Source: Prorocentrum cordatum
Lineage: Eukaryota > Sar > Dinophyceae > Prorocentrales > Prorocentraceae
NCBI GenBank assembly: GCA_963575745.1
Contig: CAUYUJ010014350.1
Span: 18,438-82,437, forward strand
Direction of reading: 5' to 3'
DNA length: 64,000 bases
Made by a program: the position numbers and the translations under genes. The notes below the pieces were generated by a model, which did not search any database, had not been told where the DNA came from, and was given only the letters and a program-made list of their open reading frames with translations. Of this stretch, positions 10,619 to 21,869 are shown piece by piece. Numbering within the stretch: the stretch's first letter is position 1; the number at the start of each line of letters is the position of its first letter.

Positions 10619-10814
10619 AGGGAACCGAAAGTGACATAAACATAAAAGCTCGGAGGTCCGCGCGGATTTCTCGGATCGGCGCTGGACCCTCCTCCCTGGC
10701 GCGCGGAGCGCGCCAGGGGCGGCGCCGGAGGCGCCGCAGGGGGGCCCCAGCGCCGATCCGAGAAATCCGCGCGGACCTCCCAGTTTTTATGCTTATGCAA
10801 CTTTTCGGTCCCCT
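10619..10814. mobile_element. Foldback element, family 2, copy B
   Basis: 196 bp, the same length as copy A and with the same arms, starting AGGGAACCGAAAGTG and ending, reverse-complemented, AGGGGACCGAAAAGTT. The centre is in opposite orientation to copy A. Confidence 0.8.
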
Positions 10815-12400
10815 GTCCATGGCGACCACCCTTCCACTTCCTTCCGCTGTCCGGGGACCGCCAGCCGCCCGGCGGCGGCTGCTCCACCGCCGCCCCGCCG
10901 CCGGCGGCGGGCACCGCCTCGCCGCCTGGCCGCCCGAGGCCCAGCAGGCAGCCGGCCAGCAGCAGCCCGAGGCGCGGCCGCATGCGGGGCCGCACCGGCC
11001 GGCCAGAGGCGGAGAAGAAAAGCCTGCACAGGAGGAGGAGGAGGAGGAGGAGGAGGAGGAGGAGGAGGAGGACGACGACTCTGGGTCTCGGACGATCCCG
11101 GACATCCAACAGTCTGAGAGAGGCGCGGGGACCCTGGATCGCCTGCGGCCCTCGGGCCCGCGCCCACGCCGCCCGCCCGCCCGCCCCGCGGCGCGCGCCG
11201 CGCGGCCAACGCGCCCGCACCAACCGCGGCCGACCTGCCCGCGACCCTCCCCGCCGCTCCCGCCCGCGATCGGCTAGCTTCGGAGAGGGAGCCGAACATC
11301 CGATGACAGGAGCGCTTCCACGGGCGGCTCTGCGTCGACCTCGTCGCGGGGGGCCGTGGTCGGGCCTGGGGCCGTCAGGCGTGGCCTTTGGCGCAGCACG
11401 GCCCCTGGCGAGTGGGCCTCGGGCCACCTGAAGCCGCAGATGGAACAAAAACAAGCAGATCGGCGCACGTCGGGGGAGAACATCGGCGGAGGAGGAGGAG
11501 GAGGAGGAGGAGGAGGAGGAGGAAAAGGAGGAGGAGGAGGAGGAGGAGGAGGAGAAGGAGGAGGGGAGGGGGAGAGGAGGAAGAGGAGGAGGAGGAGGAG
11601 GAGGAGGAGGAGGAGGAGGAGGCCCGCGCGGCAATTTCGTGGGTCGACGCTGGGCGGCCCTCCCTGAGCGCGCCAGGGGCGGCGCCAGAGGTGCCGCCAG
11701 GCCGAAAACTTCTGCGCGCCGCGACAATATTGTTTTCAAACAGTTCCCGCCGCTGGAACCGTCAGAAAACCATTTCTCGACGAAACAAAGCAGGTCCCCA
11801 GGAAGGGGGTCTAGACCTCTGGGGGTCCACGCGGTGACGTAAACCTGGCGCGACCCCAATGGGGTGTCTTCCTCCTGGGAGACAACCAAGAGCAGTCCCG
11901 AGCAATGCGACGCATTGCTTGGCACTGTTTGAAATCGTTGCCCCGCACTGCTTGGCATAACTTGGCAAGGCTTTGTACTGCTTGGCATTGTAAAGCCCGA
12001 GAGGCCCCGGGCAACACCGAGGAACTCTCGGCCACGCCTGGGCCGAGCCACTCCTGGGCAGCGCCGAGGGCCGCCTCCGGCGAAGGGCCCCGCCTCCACC
12101 GACTCCCTCCAGCACCAGCCGAAGAGCAAGCACCCCTTCCTGGAGCATTGCCTGCTTAGGCAATCCCTTATCGATCCCCCCTTTATCCTCCGCCTGAATC
12201 TGCAATGCGCGCGCACTCGGCTATCACAAATCAGCACTGTTCAATACTCCCTTGCAACATCATGGTACGAAATGCGCGCACGCGCGCGCGTCGTTGTGCG
12301 CGCATGCCGGAATCCTTGAAACAACTTCGGTGCCGTAAAGAATTCAAGAACGACTGTCCCGAAACATATGATACCGGAGAAAGGCACCAATCATAATCTG
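10815..12400. other. GC-rich and microsatellite sequence, no supported gene
   Basis: (GGA)n runs at about 11032-11073 and 11488-11624, and a degraded foldback copy at 11625-11705. At 11900-12000 GCTTGGCA-type repeats occur. The long minus frame across 10417-12237 is open only because of these repeats. 12258-12380 carries a GCGCGCGTCGTTGTGCGCGC segment related to the family at 16-18 kb. Confidence 0.5.
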
Positions 12401-12402
12401 TT

Positions 12403-12562
12403 CAGGGCTATAGGGCTATGGGGCAATAGGGCTATGGACCCATGAAACTATCGGTATATAGGGATATAGGGCTATAGGGATATAGGGCCATAGGGCTATA
12501 GGGTTGTAGGGCTATAGGGCTATGGGGCTGTGGGGCTAAGGGGTTATAGGGCTAGGGCCATG
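12403..12562. repeat. GGGCTATA octamer array, left
   Basis: Imperfect 8-mers of AGGGCTAT/AGGGATAT/GGGGCTAT. A similar array in the same orientation lies at 15670-15822, so the pair brackets the CAGCA and 90-bp arrays. Confidence 0.8.
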
Positions 12563-12639
12563 AGGGCTATAGTTCCCCACATGCTTCGTGGGGTTCTGGT
12601 TTTCTTCCCACCCGCGCCGCACCCGCGTCTCACCCACAC

Positions 12640-13060
12640 CCGCCCTCCTCCCTCCTCCTCCTCCTCCCCCTCCTCCTCACGCACACAGCACAGCGCAGCG
12701 CAGCGCAGCGCAGCACAGCACAGCACAGCACAGCACATCACAGCGCAGCGCACACAGCACAGCACAGCACAGCACAGCACAGCACAGCACAGCACAGCAC
12801 AGCACAGCACAGCACAGCACACACACACACGGCTTGGCACGTGCGGCACATTCTCGACGCCATAGGGGTCGTCCACGGCACAGCAGGCGTGGCAGTTTTG
12901 CACAGCACACCTGCACAGCACAGCACAGCATAGCACAGTACAGCACACCGCAGCACAGCACGGCACGGCACAGCACAGCACATCGCAGCACAGCTCAGCA
13001 CAGCATAGCACACAGGGCAGGCGCGCAGGGCACGGCACGGCAGAACGTGGCTCCAGCAAA
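12640..13060. repeat. CAGCA/CAGCG pentanucleotide arrays
   Basis: A short TCC run is followed by CAGCG then CACAG/CAGCA repeats (12685-12825 and 12899-13020). Between them is a degenerate single unit of the 90-bp repeat (12833-12895). Confidence 0.85.
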
Positions 13061-13142
13061 AGCCAGGGGAAGGGGGTGGTCTCTCAGCTCGGCTTGTGGC
13101 AGAGCTGGGCAGGGGGTGGTCTCTCAGCTCGGCCGCTATCCA

Positions 13143-15555
13143 CGACACTGGCGCAAACCCTAGCAGGCGTGGCACTTTCTCGACACCATAAAGGGGTGCG
13201 CAGGGGGTGGTCTCTCACCGCGGTCCCTATCCGTGACGGTCGTCCAGGGCACAGCAGGCATGGCATATTCTCGACACCAGAGGGGGTGCGCAGGGGGTGG
13301 TCTCTCACCGCGGCCGCTATCCGTGACGGTCGTCCAGGGCACAGCAGGCATGGCATATTCTCGACACCAGAGGGGGTGCGCAGGGGGTGGTCTCTCACCG
13401 CGGCCGCTATCCGTGACGGTCGTCCAGGGCACAGCAGGCATGGCATATTCTCGATACCATGAGGGGGTGCGCAAGGGGTGGTCTCTCACCGCGGCCGCTA
13501 TCCGTGACGTCGTCCAGGGCACAGCAGGCATGGCATATTCTCGACACCAGAGGGACAGCAGGAATGGCATACTCTCGACACCATAAAGGGGGTGCGCAGG
13601 GGGTGGTCTCTCACCGCGGCCGCCATCCGTGACGGTCGTCCAGTGCACAGCAGGCATGGCATATTCTCGACACCAGAGGGTGTGCCCAGGGGGTGGTCTC
13701 TCACCGCGGCCGCTATCCGTGACGGTCGTCCAGGGCACAGCAGGCATTGCATATTCTCGACACCATAGGGGGTGCGCAGGGGGTGGTCTCTCACCGCGGC
13801 CGCTATCCGTGACGGTCGTCCAGGGCACAGCAGGCATGGCATATTCTCGACACCATAGGGGTGCGCAGGGGGTGGTCTCTCACCGCGGCCGCTATCCGTG
13901 ACGGTCGTCCAGGGCACAGCAGGCATGGCATATTCTCGACACCATAGGGGGTGCGCAGGGGGTGGTCTCTCACCGCGGCCGCTATCCGTGACGGTCGTCC
14001 AGGGCACAGCAGGCATGGCAGATTCTCGACACCATAGGGGGTGCGCAGGGGGTGGTCTCTCACCGCGGCCGCTATCCGTGACGGTCGTCCAGGGCACAGC
14101 AGGCATGGCATATTCTCGACACCAGAGGGGGTGCGCAGGGGGTGGTCTCTCACCGCGGCCGCTATCCGTGACGGTCGTCCAAGGCACAGCAGGCATGGCA
14201 TATTCTCGACACCATAGGGGGTGCGCAGGGGGTGGTCTCTCACCGCGGCCGCTATCCGTGACGGTCGTCCAGAGGCACAGCAGGCATGTGATCGTCCAGA
14301 GGGGGCAGGCATGCGCATAGGGGGTGCGCAGGGGGTGGTCTCTCACCGCGGCCGCTATCCGTGACGGTCGTCCAGGGCACAGCAGGCATGGCATATTCTC
14401 GACACCATAGGGGGTGCGCAGGGGGTGGTCTCTCACCGCGGCCGCTATCCGTGACGGTCGTCCAGGGCACAGCAGGCATGGCATATTCTCGACACCATAG
14501 GGGGTGCGCAGGGGGTGGTCTCTCACCGCGGCCGCTATCCGTGACGGTCGTCCAGGGCACAGCAGGCATGGCATATTCTCGACACCATAGGGGGTGCGCA
14601 GGGGGTGGTCTCTCACCGCGGCCGCTATCCGTGACGGTCGTCCAGGCACAGCAGGCATGGCATATTCTCGACACCATAGGGGGTGCGCAAGGGGTGGTCT
14701 CTCACCGCGGCCGCTATCCGTGACGGTCGTCCCAGGGCACAGCGCGCATGGCATATCCTCGACAGCGCGGGGGGTGCGCAAGGGGTGGTCTCTCACCGCG
14801 GCCGTTATCCGTGACGGTCGTCCAAGGCACAGTAGGCATGGCAGATCCTCGACACCATAAGAGGGTGCGCAGGGGGTGGTCTCTCACCGCGGCCGCTATC
14901 CGTGACGGTCGTCCAGGGCACAGCAGGCATGGCATATTCTCGACACCATAGGGGGTGCGCAGAGGGTGGTCTCTCACCGCGGCCGCTATCCGTGACAGTC
15001 GTCCAGGGCACAGCAGGCATGGCATATTCTCGACACCATAAGGGGGTGCGCAGGGGGGGTCTCTCACTGCGGCCGCTATCCGTGACGGTCGTCCAGTGCA
15101 CAGCAGGCATGGCAGATTCTCGACACCATAGGGGGTGCGCAGGGGGTGGTTTCTCACCGCGGCCGCTATCCGTGACGGCCGTCTAGGGCACAGCAGGCAT
15201 GGCATATTCTCGACACCAAAGGGGGGTGCGCAAGGGGTGGTTTCTCACCGCGGCCGCTATCCGTGTTGGTCGCCCATGGCACAACAGGCATGGCAGATTC
15301 TCGACACCACTGGGGGTGCGCAGGGGTGGTCTCTCACCGCGGCCGCTATCCGTGACGGTCGCCCAGGCACAGCAGGCATGGCATATTCTCGACACCAGAA
15401 AGGGGTGCGCAAGGGGTGGTCTCTCACCGCGGCCGCTATCCGTGACGGTCGTCCACGGCACAGCAAGCATGGCATATTCTCGACACCATAGGGGGTGCGC
15501 AGGGGGTGGTCTCTCACCGCGGCCGCTATCCGTGACGGTCGTTCAGGGCACAGCG
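13143..15555. repeat. 90-bp minisatellite, about 26 units
   Basis: Each unit holds GGTGGTCTCTCACCGCGG, CCGCTATCCGTGACGGTCGT and GCATGGCATATTCTCGACAC. Spacing is 89-91 bp and the core ACCGCGGCC recurs about 26 times. Because 90 is divisible by three and the unit lacks stops in several frames, ORFs of up to 432 codons appear on both strands. I treat these as artefacts. One irregular unit lies at 14270-14320. Confidence 0.9.
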
Positions 15556-15669
15556 GTATCGGCGGGGCAACGGCCACCAACATCATTCTCACATGCTTCA
15601 CTTCAGCCCTCATCACTCCAGCCTCCAATCATAATATAAGTATGTGGGGTTCTTCGGTAGCGTATTTTT
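15556..15669. other. Short unique spacer
   Basis: Separates the 90-bp array from the right-hand octamer array. Nothing recognised. Confidence 0.4.
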
Positions 15670-15822
15670 TTGGGCTATGGCGCTATAGGGCTGTAGGGCT
15701 ATAGGGTTGTGGCGCTATGGGGATATACAACTATAGGGCTTTAGGGCTACAAGGTTATAAGGCCATATAGCTATAGAGCTATAGGGTTATAGAGCTATCG
15801 GGCTATAGGGCTATAGGGCTGC
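15670..15822. repeat. GGGCTATA octamer array, right
   Basis: Same motif and orientation as 12403-12562. Confidence 0.8.
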
Positions 15823-15823
15823 A

Positions 15824-15918
15824 GACCTACAAGGCACCTGGGCACCCGTACGCCCGGGCACCACCTGGGCACCCGGGCACCCGGGCACCACCCGGGCACC
15901 CGGGCACCTGGGCGTGCC
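15824..15918. repeat. GGGCACCC/GGGCACCT tandem repeat
   Basis: About ten imperfect CACCYGGGCACCCGGG units. Confidence 0.8.
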
Positions 15919-15949
15919 GCCGAAATCGGCGCCACATCTCACCTAACCA

Positions 15950-16450
15950 AATGAATCCGCTAGGACCCCTACATTGGCAAGCTCTGACTGGGGAATAAAA
16001 CGCTCGTTTTGCAACATAGTTAATCAAAACATCGTGCGTTCCCAATCTTGCGAATTTTACAAGACACAATCAATTTCTCAACATTTTCACATTAGACTTA
16101 ACGGGTCTCCCGCGCCGCAGGTCGAGTTCATTCGGGCGCCCTTGCGCGCGTGTTGTCGCAAGAAACACTTTCAAAACACAAGACGACATGCAGACGCGCG
16201 CGGCGTTGCGCGCGCATGCCAGAATCTTTCATAGATGCGAGGTTTATGAGAGTTCAAAATCGACGGCCCTGGAGCATGTGAAATCAATTTTTCCCGCAAC
16301 CGCAAATTCGAAACAAAAAATCAACGCGCGCGCTATTGCGAATTCTATTTCTCGTTTTAAAACACCCCAAAAAAACGTTCGGTTTCGTCTCGGCATTGTC
16401 ATCAAATTCGGCCAAACGAGCCCCTCGCGCCGCAGGTCGAAATCATTCGA
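15950..16450. repeat. Diverged copies of a GCGCGCGTCG-TGCGCGCGCATG family
   Basis: Segments GCGCGTGTTGTCGCAAG and GCGCGCATGCCAGAATCTTTC mark copies here. Similar ones occur at 12258, 17530, 17735 and, inverted, 50640. Confidence 0.5.
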
Positions 16451-16454
16451 ACGC

Positions 16455-17290
16455 CCTTTCGCGCGTGTTTTTTTTTGGGGGGGGGACGGTCCCTGCCAAA
16501 CCAAAAAAACATGCGGACCACTCGCGCGCGTCGGCCGCGCGCGCGCATGTCGAACTCGTTCCGAAACCCAAATAACCGACGTGGGGACACCGTCGCTGTC
16601 ATCGGCGTGATCAGCATCGGCGCCGTCATTGGCCTCGCCGTCGTCATCATCATTATCGCCACCATCAACGCTTCTACCATCATCGTGTCTGCCGTTGTCG
16701 ACGTCGCTATGATGCCGCGCCCGCCCACGTCACCGACTCGCACTGCAGTGCCGTTGCGTGCCGACATCATTCGAATACCCTCGCACGTACGGACGGGGGG
16801 GGCACGATCCCTGTCAAAGAACACAATGCGGGCCACCCGCGCCCGTCAGCCGAGCACGCGTGCCGAGATTGTTTCAAAATTTGCATCGCAAACGCGTGAA
16901 CACCGTCATCGTCATCGGCGTGATCCGCATCGGCGCCGTAATTGGCCTTGCCGTCGTCATCGCCATCATCGTCACGAACATCGCTACTGTTATCATCGCC
17001 GTTGTCGGCGTCGCCATGATACCGCGCCCACCCGAATCACCGACTCGCACTGAAGTGCCCGCGCGTCAATGCCACCGCGGCCGCGTCGGTCGCGCCAGAC
17101 TAGCTGGCTGGTTTGCGCGCGAGCCTGCGTGCGGCAGCGCGGCCGCAACGATGCGCCAGGCCAACCAGCGCCATGCAGCCATTGCAATCGCAGCCGGATG
17201 GGTTCTGCAAGCCAAGTTGCGGGCGGGTGGGTGGGATGATTGCGCGAGCACTAGAGTTTACAACTCACCGCGAACAAACATTGCACCACA
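16455..17290 (+). repeat. Two repeat units keeping a hydrophobic reading frame
   Basis: Unit 1 (about 16455-16780) and unit 2 (about 16785-17290) each read TRARRPRARM/TRARQPSTRA, then a basic spacer, then a ~40-residue Val/Ile-rich segment with IGVISIGAVIGLAVVI / IGVIRIGAVIGLAVVI, then MPRPPTSPTRT / IPRPPESPTRT. Unit 2 continues 80 residues to a stop. A third unit lies at 18045-18570. Codons in the hydrophobic part are mostly GTC and ATC, so a trinucleotide bias explanation is possible. Whether translated is unknown. Confidence 0.45.
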
Positions 17291-18044
17291 TGCATTCTCC
17301 TGTTCCACAGAAATATTAGGATCCCCCCATCAGAACTAACTGTACCCATTTTCGCAGTGCAATTCACATATGATTATGCCCCATCACCCGTCCTAATTTT
17401 GAACTCACACCACCCCAGGCAAGCCGGTATCGGTTCCCCCCCTCATCCCCTGTCCCAAAAATTATGCGCGCTGACTCGCTTATCCAAAATCATGAGTTTC
17501 CACCATTCCTTTGCCACAACAAAAAAAAGGCGTGCACACGCGCGCGTCGTCGCGCGCGCATGCCGAAATCTTTTAACAACCTTGCGTTTCGTAGGAATGT
17601 CATTATCGAGCGCCCCGGAAACGAAACAGAAAATCTGTTTCGCAACAAGAAATTTCAAACAAAACTTGCGCTTGGGCTCTTGCCAATCGTACGGAAAATA
17701 TGGTTTGTTCACAATTTTCATACATTGCTACCAAACGAGCCTCTCGGGCGCGCATGTCGGAATCGGTCGATCGCCCCTTTGCGCATGCTCTCGCACGAAT
17801 CCCTTGCAACAAAGGGGACGAACTGCGCTCGCGTCGTCGCGCGCGCATGCGACAATCTTTCAGAAACCGTAGGTTTCGTACCTGTCCCGAACACAAATAA
17901 AACACAAGGTGTTGCAACATCAGTTTTCAAAAATGCTTGCGCTTGCGCTCCTGGGAATTCATGAGAAAACAATAGGTCTTTCAAAAATTCTACAAAATTC
18001 GAGCAAGCGGGGCCCCCCGCGCCGCACGCCGAAATCAATGGAAC
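17291..18044. repeat. Further diverged copies of the same repeat family
   Basis: GCGCGCGTCGTCGCGCGCGC at 17540-17560 and 17828-17850 and neighbouring AT-rich segments (GCAACAAGAAATTTC) recall 15950-16240. No gene supported. Confidence 0.45.
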
Positions 18045-18570
18045 GCCCTTGCGCGCGTGCTGGGGGGGCACGATCCGTGTCATAGAATACCATGCGGGCC
18101 ACTCTCGCGCGTCGGCCGCGCGCGCATGTCGAGCTCCCTCCAAAACCTTCATCACCGACGCGAAGGCGCCGTCATGGTCGCCGGCGTGATCAGCATCGGC
18201 GCCGTCACTGGCCCTGCCGTCGTCGTTGTCGTCATCGTCACCAGCATCGCTACCATCATCATAGCGTCTACCGTTGCCGACTTTGCCATGATACCACGCC
18301 CGCTTAAGTCGCCCACTCGTGCTGAAATGCCGGCTGGGGAGTGCCCAACGGTCAACACCACCGCGGCCGCGTCGGTAGCGCCAAACTACATGGCCGCTGC
18401 GCGCGCGAGCACCCGCGGGCTAGCGCGGCATGCACCAGCCAACAAACAAGCACTCATCGCGATCGCCGCCGCATGGGTTTTGCAAACCAGGCTGCGGGTG
18501 GGTGGATGGGATTTTTGCGCGAGCAGTGGAGAGGACAACTAAGAGCGAGTAGAAATTCATTGCGCCACAT
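18045..18570 (+). repeat. Third repeat unit with conserved hydrophobic frame
   Basis: It reads TLARRPRAHVE/RARMSSSLQNLH, AGVISIGAVTGPAVVV, IVTSIATIII, MIPRPLKSPTRAEMPA and then AIAAAWVLQTRLRVGGWDFC, which matches unit 2 (AIAAGWVLQAKLRAGGWDDC) up to the stop. It is about two thirds identical to unit 2 at DNA level by eye. Confidence 0.5.
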
Positions 18571-18599
18571 AGATTGCACCACGTAGAATGTTCCACATA

Positions 18600-18631
<32 letters not shown>

Positions 18632-18715
18632 GTATAGACATTGCACTTTAATAGGTCGCACAACATTGAATGCACAACGTAGATTGCACCACGTACAATA
18701 TATTGCGCAATAAAA
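18571..18715. repeat. ATTGCACCACGTA repeats with (TA)n
   Basis: Several ATTGCACCACGTAGA-like motifs surround a (TA)n/(ATGTA) tract at 18599-18633. The reverse complement of this motif is clustered at 50920-51000. Confidence 0.7.
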
Positions 18716-18810
18716 GCAGCTCCCCATAAAAACACAATGTTTGGGGTCCACGCTGTTCTGAAAATTGTATCATTCTCAATCTGTCGGGTTGGGACTAAAC
18801 ATTCGGAAGC

Positions 18811-18922
18811 TGGATCGGCGCTGGACCCTCTCCCCTTCTCTGGCGCGCACTGGGGACGGCGCCAAAGGCGCCGCCAAGGGGGGGTCCAGCGCCGATCCAG
18901 TAAATCTGGGCGAACCTCCAAG
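18811..18922. mobile_element. Foldback element, family 2, copy D (truncated arms)
   Basis: GGATCGGCGCTGGACCC and its inverted partner GGGTCCAGCGCCGATCC flank a GGCGCCAAAGGCGCC centre. The outer parts of both arms are eroded, more so on the left. Confidence 0.7.
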
Positions 18923-18999
18923 ATGTCGCTCTTCCTTCTTCGATCGAGGATGTCTCGGCGTCTGCACGTCGATCCTGGCCCCAGATATGGGTCTGGCCA

Positions 19000-19370
19000 G
19001 CATCGGTGAGGTGGTCACTTGCACGGCAGCGCCACGCGAGCGGCGGGCCGTATCGGATCGTCGAGATCGGATCGGACCAGGCTGGCCAACATCGGCATCG
19101 AGTCGGATCGATCGGACCGAAATGGGCTTCTCAACAACCCTTGTCAACGGAGGGCGGGGAGGGGGGGTAGCTCCGGCTGGTCAGAGGGGATCTGGAGCGG
19201 ATTGGCTGACCCCCGTGAGCGCTGAACCTTGTTTCGGAGCCTCTGGAAGGGGAGGCGAGCTGGCCAGGTGGCGTCTCCCGACCCGAGCAACCCTGAAATC
19301 CAACGTCGCGCGAAAAGTGCAACATCTCGAAAAATCACGGCCGGTCCCGGCCGTCTTCACATGATGTCAG
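19000..19370. other. No supported gene
   Basis: GC-rich sequence with many GATCGG motifs. Short overlapping frames only. Confidence 0.4.
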
Positions 19371-19373
19371 CTC

Positions 19374-19607
19374 CCCTCCTCCTCCTCCTCCTCCTCCTCC
19401 TCCTCCTCCTCCTCCTCCTCCTCCTCCTCCGCCTCCTCCTCCCACTCCGCCTCCTCCTCCTCCTCCTCCTCCTCCTCCTCCCCTCCCCTCCTTTCTCCTC
19501 CTCCTCCTCCTCCTCCTCCTCCTCCTCCTCCTCCTCCTCCTCCTCCTCCTCCTCCTCCTCTTCCTCCTCCTCCTCCTCCACCTCCTCCTCCACCATCTCC
19601 TCCTCCT
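19374..19607. repeat. (CTC)n microsatellite
   Basis: About 235 bp of nearly pure CTC with a few interruptions (CTT, CCAC). It produces poly-Leu/Ser/Gly/Glu frames that are not genes. Confidence 0.95.
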
Positions 19608-20089
19608 TCGCCCCAGCAGCCCAGACATCCGACGTCGTGATTTTCCACCATGCGCCTGGTCCTCTTCCCAAAGGGCTGGCTCTTCATCCCGAGCCGTTGT
19701 TTGACTTGCCCCGACGGCTGATGCGAGGCTCCCCGACAAGGACAGGACAGGAGACAGGAGCGCGCTGAGTCCGCCGGACGGCCGGCGGGCCCCCTAGGAG
19801 CAGCGCGGGTGGGCCGGAGCCCGGTTTTTGCATGTGGTGGAGGAAGGCGTCTTCCCAGCTGTCCCATAACTTCTGGTCGCAAGCATAATATAACCAATGT
19901 TTGGTGATACTCCCAGTGGTCCAGAGCTCGTGCTGAGAAGGCGGCCCCCAGATCCATCCTGGGGCGCGATCCGAACAGAATTTTGAGGCGAACCCAGTCG
20001 CGTGGCGACGTCACGCCTCCCGGAAGCCCTACACGTTGCAAACAGCACGCCCTCGAACCTCGAACCCACACAGCCAGCGCCCTGATTCT

Positions 20090-20250
20090 TCCGAGACGTG
20101 GGCTCCCGACCTTCCGACCACCTCCCTGGGAACCAGTTCTTCCTCCGGCGCCGCTCTCCGACGGCCCCGAGGCCTGGTGGGGATGCCCCGAGGGGCCGAA
20201 AACGCCGAAAGACCTTCGCCTCGGGTTTTTCCCAGACGCTGGATCTCCAG
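20090..20250 (+). repeat. Dispersed 'GAGACGYGGGCTCCCGACC' repeat, copy 1
   Basis: TTCCGAGACGTGGGCTCCCGACC, GACCACCTCC, CCCCGAGG and AAAACGCCGAAA occur in the same order at 30185-30330 and, inverted, at 31785-31915. Confidence 0.6.
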
Positions 20251-20269
20251 GGTTAACCCGGAGAAGCAA

Positions 20270-20430
20270 TTAAGGACCCCCCCGGCGTTATCATTAGCAC
20301 CGCGCCGTAATTAAATAATTATTTGGGGGGGTTTTCGCCGAGCGATATTATTAGCACCGCGCACATGGAAGGAAAATAAATAATTCCAGCGCCCCGCCTC
20401 GGGTGGCATCCCAATTAGAATTGTAATGAA
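20270..20430. other. AT-rich spacer with TTATYATTAGCACCGCGC motif
   Basis: The motif occurs at about 20287 and 20347, and a relative (GTTATCTTAGCACCCGG) at 21040. Nothing else recognised. Confidence 0.4.
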
Positions 20431-20439
20431 AATAAGAAT

Positions 20440-20775
20440 ACGAATACGAATAAGGAAAAACTGAGAAAAGCTAAGGAAAAGCTTAGAAAAGCTAAGAAAA
20501 AGCTGAGAAAAGCTGAGGAAAGCTAAGGAAAGGCTAAGACAAGCTAAGAAAAAGCTGAGATAAGCTCAGGAAAAGATCAAGAAAAGCTGAGAAAAAGCGA
20601 ACAAAAGCTAAGGAAAAGCTGAGAAAAGCTAAGGACAACTAATGAAAAGCTAAGGAAAACTATTGAAAAGCTAGGGAAAAGCTAAGGAAAACTAAGGAAA
20701 ACTTAAGAAAAGCTGAGGAAAACTAAGGAAAAGTTAAGGAAAAGCTAAGGACAACTAAGGAAAAGCTAAGGAGAA
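20440..20775. repeat. AAAGCTAAGGA minisatellite
   Basis: About thirty imperfect 11-12 bp units of GGAAAAGCTAA/GAGAAAAGCT, strongly purine-biased on the plus strand. Confidence 0.85.
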
Positions 20776-21307
20776 CTTGTGACCCTCGCAGTGACCCTCG
20801 CAGAGTACCCCCAAGGCCTGAGTATGGAGGAAGTCCAAGGCGGGAGCCTTGTCTGTGAGCGCGTCCTCCTCCGTGTCCTCCTCCTCCTCTTCCTCCTCCT
20901 CCTCCTCCTCCTTCTCTTCCTCCAGCCCCCATTTTTCTAATGAGATTTCTATTGCAACCCCTTTGGAAAAATTATTTTTTTCTGCCGTCGTAGGAGGTGG
21001 TCCATCCCAAGGTATCGCCCCCGCCCCGCACCGCGGCGTTATCTTAGCACCCGGCAGGACCAAAATAAATCCCCGAGCCAGAGTAGGAGTGGATCAGTGT
21101 ACATGGTTACGGCACCGAACAGCGAGGGTCGAGCACTGGAAAGACGCGTGGCCACTGAAGCTCTCTGACTCCTCCGCATGCGTTTCCTCATTCTTTCAGG
21201 AGGGTGTACCCCCTCCTGGTGCCAGGATAACGCTTCCGGGTGCCGGGTGCGTTATCTTTTCACCGGAGAGGGGGGGGGGGGGGTCCTTAATCGCTTATCC
21301 GGGTTAG

Positions 21308-21496
21308 GTCGGGCGTGTCCCCCTGCAGGGGGACTTTGGACGAAAACTGAAAAATAGTATACAAAAAAAGAACATATTAAAAATACTATTATTATTATTA
21401 TTTTTTAAATAATAAAAAAAAAAAAAAAAAAAAAAAACTCCTGACTATTTTTGGACTATTTTTGAATACTCCCCCTGCCAGGCTCGGGCGCGCGAC
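21308..21496. mobile_element. MITE-like element, family 1, copy B
   Basis: The left end GTCGGGCGTGTCCCCCTGCA is intact. The right end is degraded after TACTCCCCCTG. The interior contains an ATT-rich segment and a poly(A) run at about 21415-21437 that the other copies lack. Confidence 0.6.
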
Positions 21497-21587
21497 CGCT
21501 CGCCACCGCCGGGCGGAAAAAGATGCTCCGCTGGCCCCGCCCGCGGCGCCCCGGCTCCGCGGGCAGGCCGAGGAGGACGAGTGGGGC

Positions 21588-21745
21588 CCTGGGACACGCA
21601 AACAAATAGACACAGGTAACAGGACTCCCCACATTTCCGCATATTTTCTGGGTTTTGGTCTTCCCCCCCCCACTTCCCATATTTTCGCACACTGTTCTGG
21701 GAATCGACGATTAATTGTGTCTGTGTTTTTTCCCCTCCTGAGAGG
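21588..21745 (-). repeat. Introner-like dispersed repeat, copy 1
   Basis: About 160 bp matching, in the same (minus) orientation, the repeat that fills the channel-gene intron at 47193-47357. Shared segments include GGAATCGACGATTAATTGTG and TTTTCCCCTCCTGA. Here it is followed by a GGA run. No exon structure could be proved around it, so whether it is an intron here is open. Confidence 0.6.
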
Positions 21746-21869
21746 AGGAGGAGGAGGAAGAGGAGGAGGAGGGGCGCTCGAGCGTGCGCGGGCCCTGGAA
21801 GTGTCGCAAGAGCTTTGCCAGCGAGCACCACCCCACGAGCGTGGCGAATTTGCACCCTATGGGCTCGGG

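Noticed and set aside
10417-12237. 606-codon minus-strand frame
   Set aside because: Spans foldback copies and GGA/CTC microsatellites, starts without ATG, and has no domain.
12403-12562. Internal telomere repeats
   Set aside because: The period is eight (GGGCTATA), not the seven-base TTTAGGG type; only one stray TTTAGGG occurs at the right-hand array.
13498-14796. 432-codon minus-strand frame with repeated RIAAAVRDHPLRTP peptides
   Set aside because: It is the 90-bp minisatellite read in frame; several frames on both strands are equally open.
19229-20269. Long poly-Leu/poly-Ser and poly-Glu/poly-Gly frames
   Set aside because: Encoded by the (CTC)n microsatellite.
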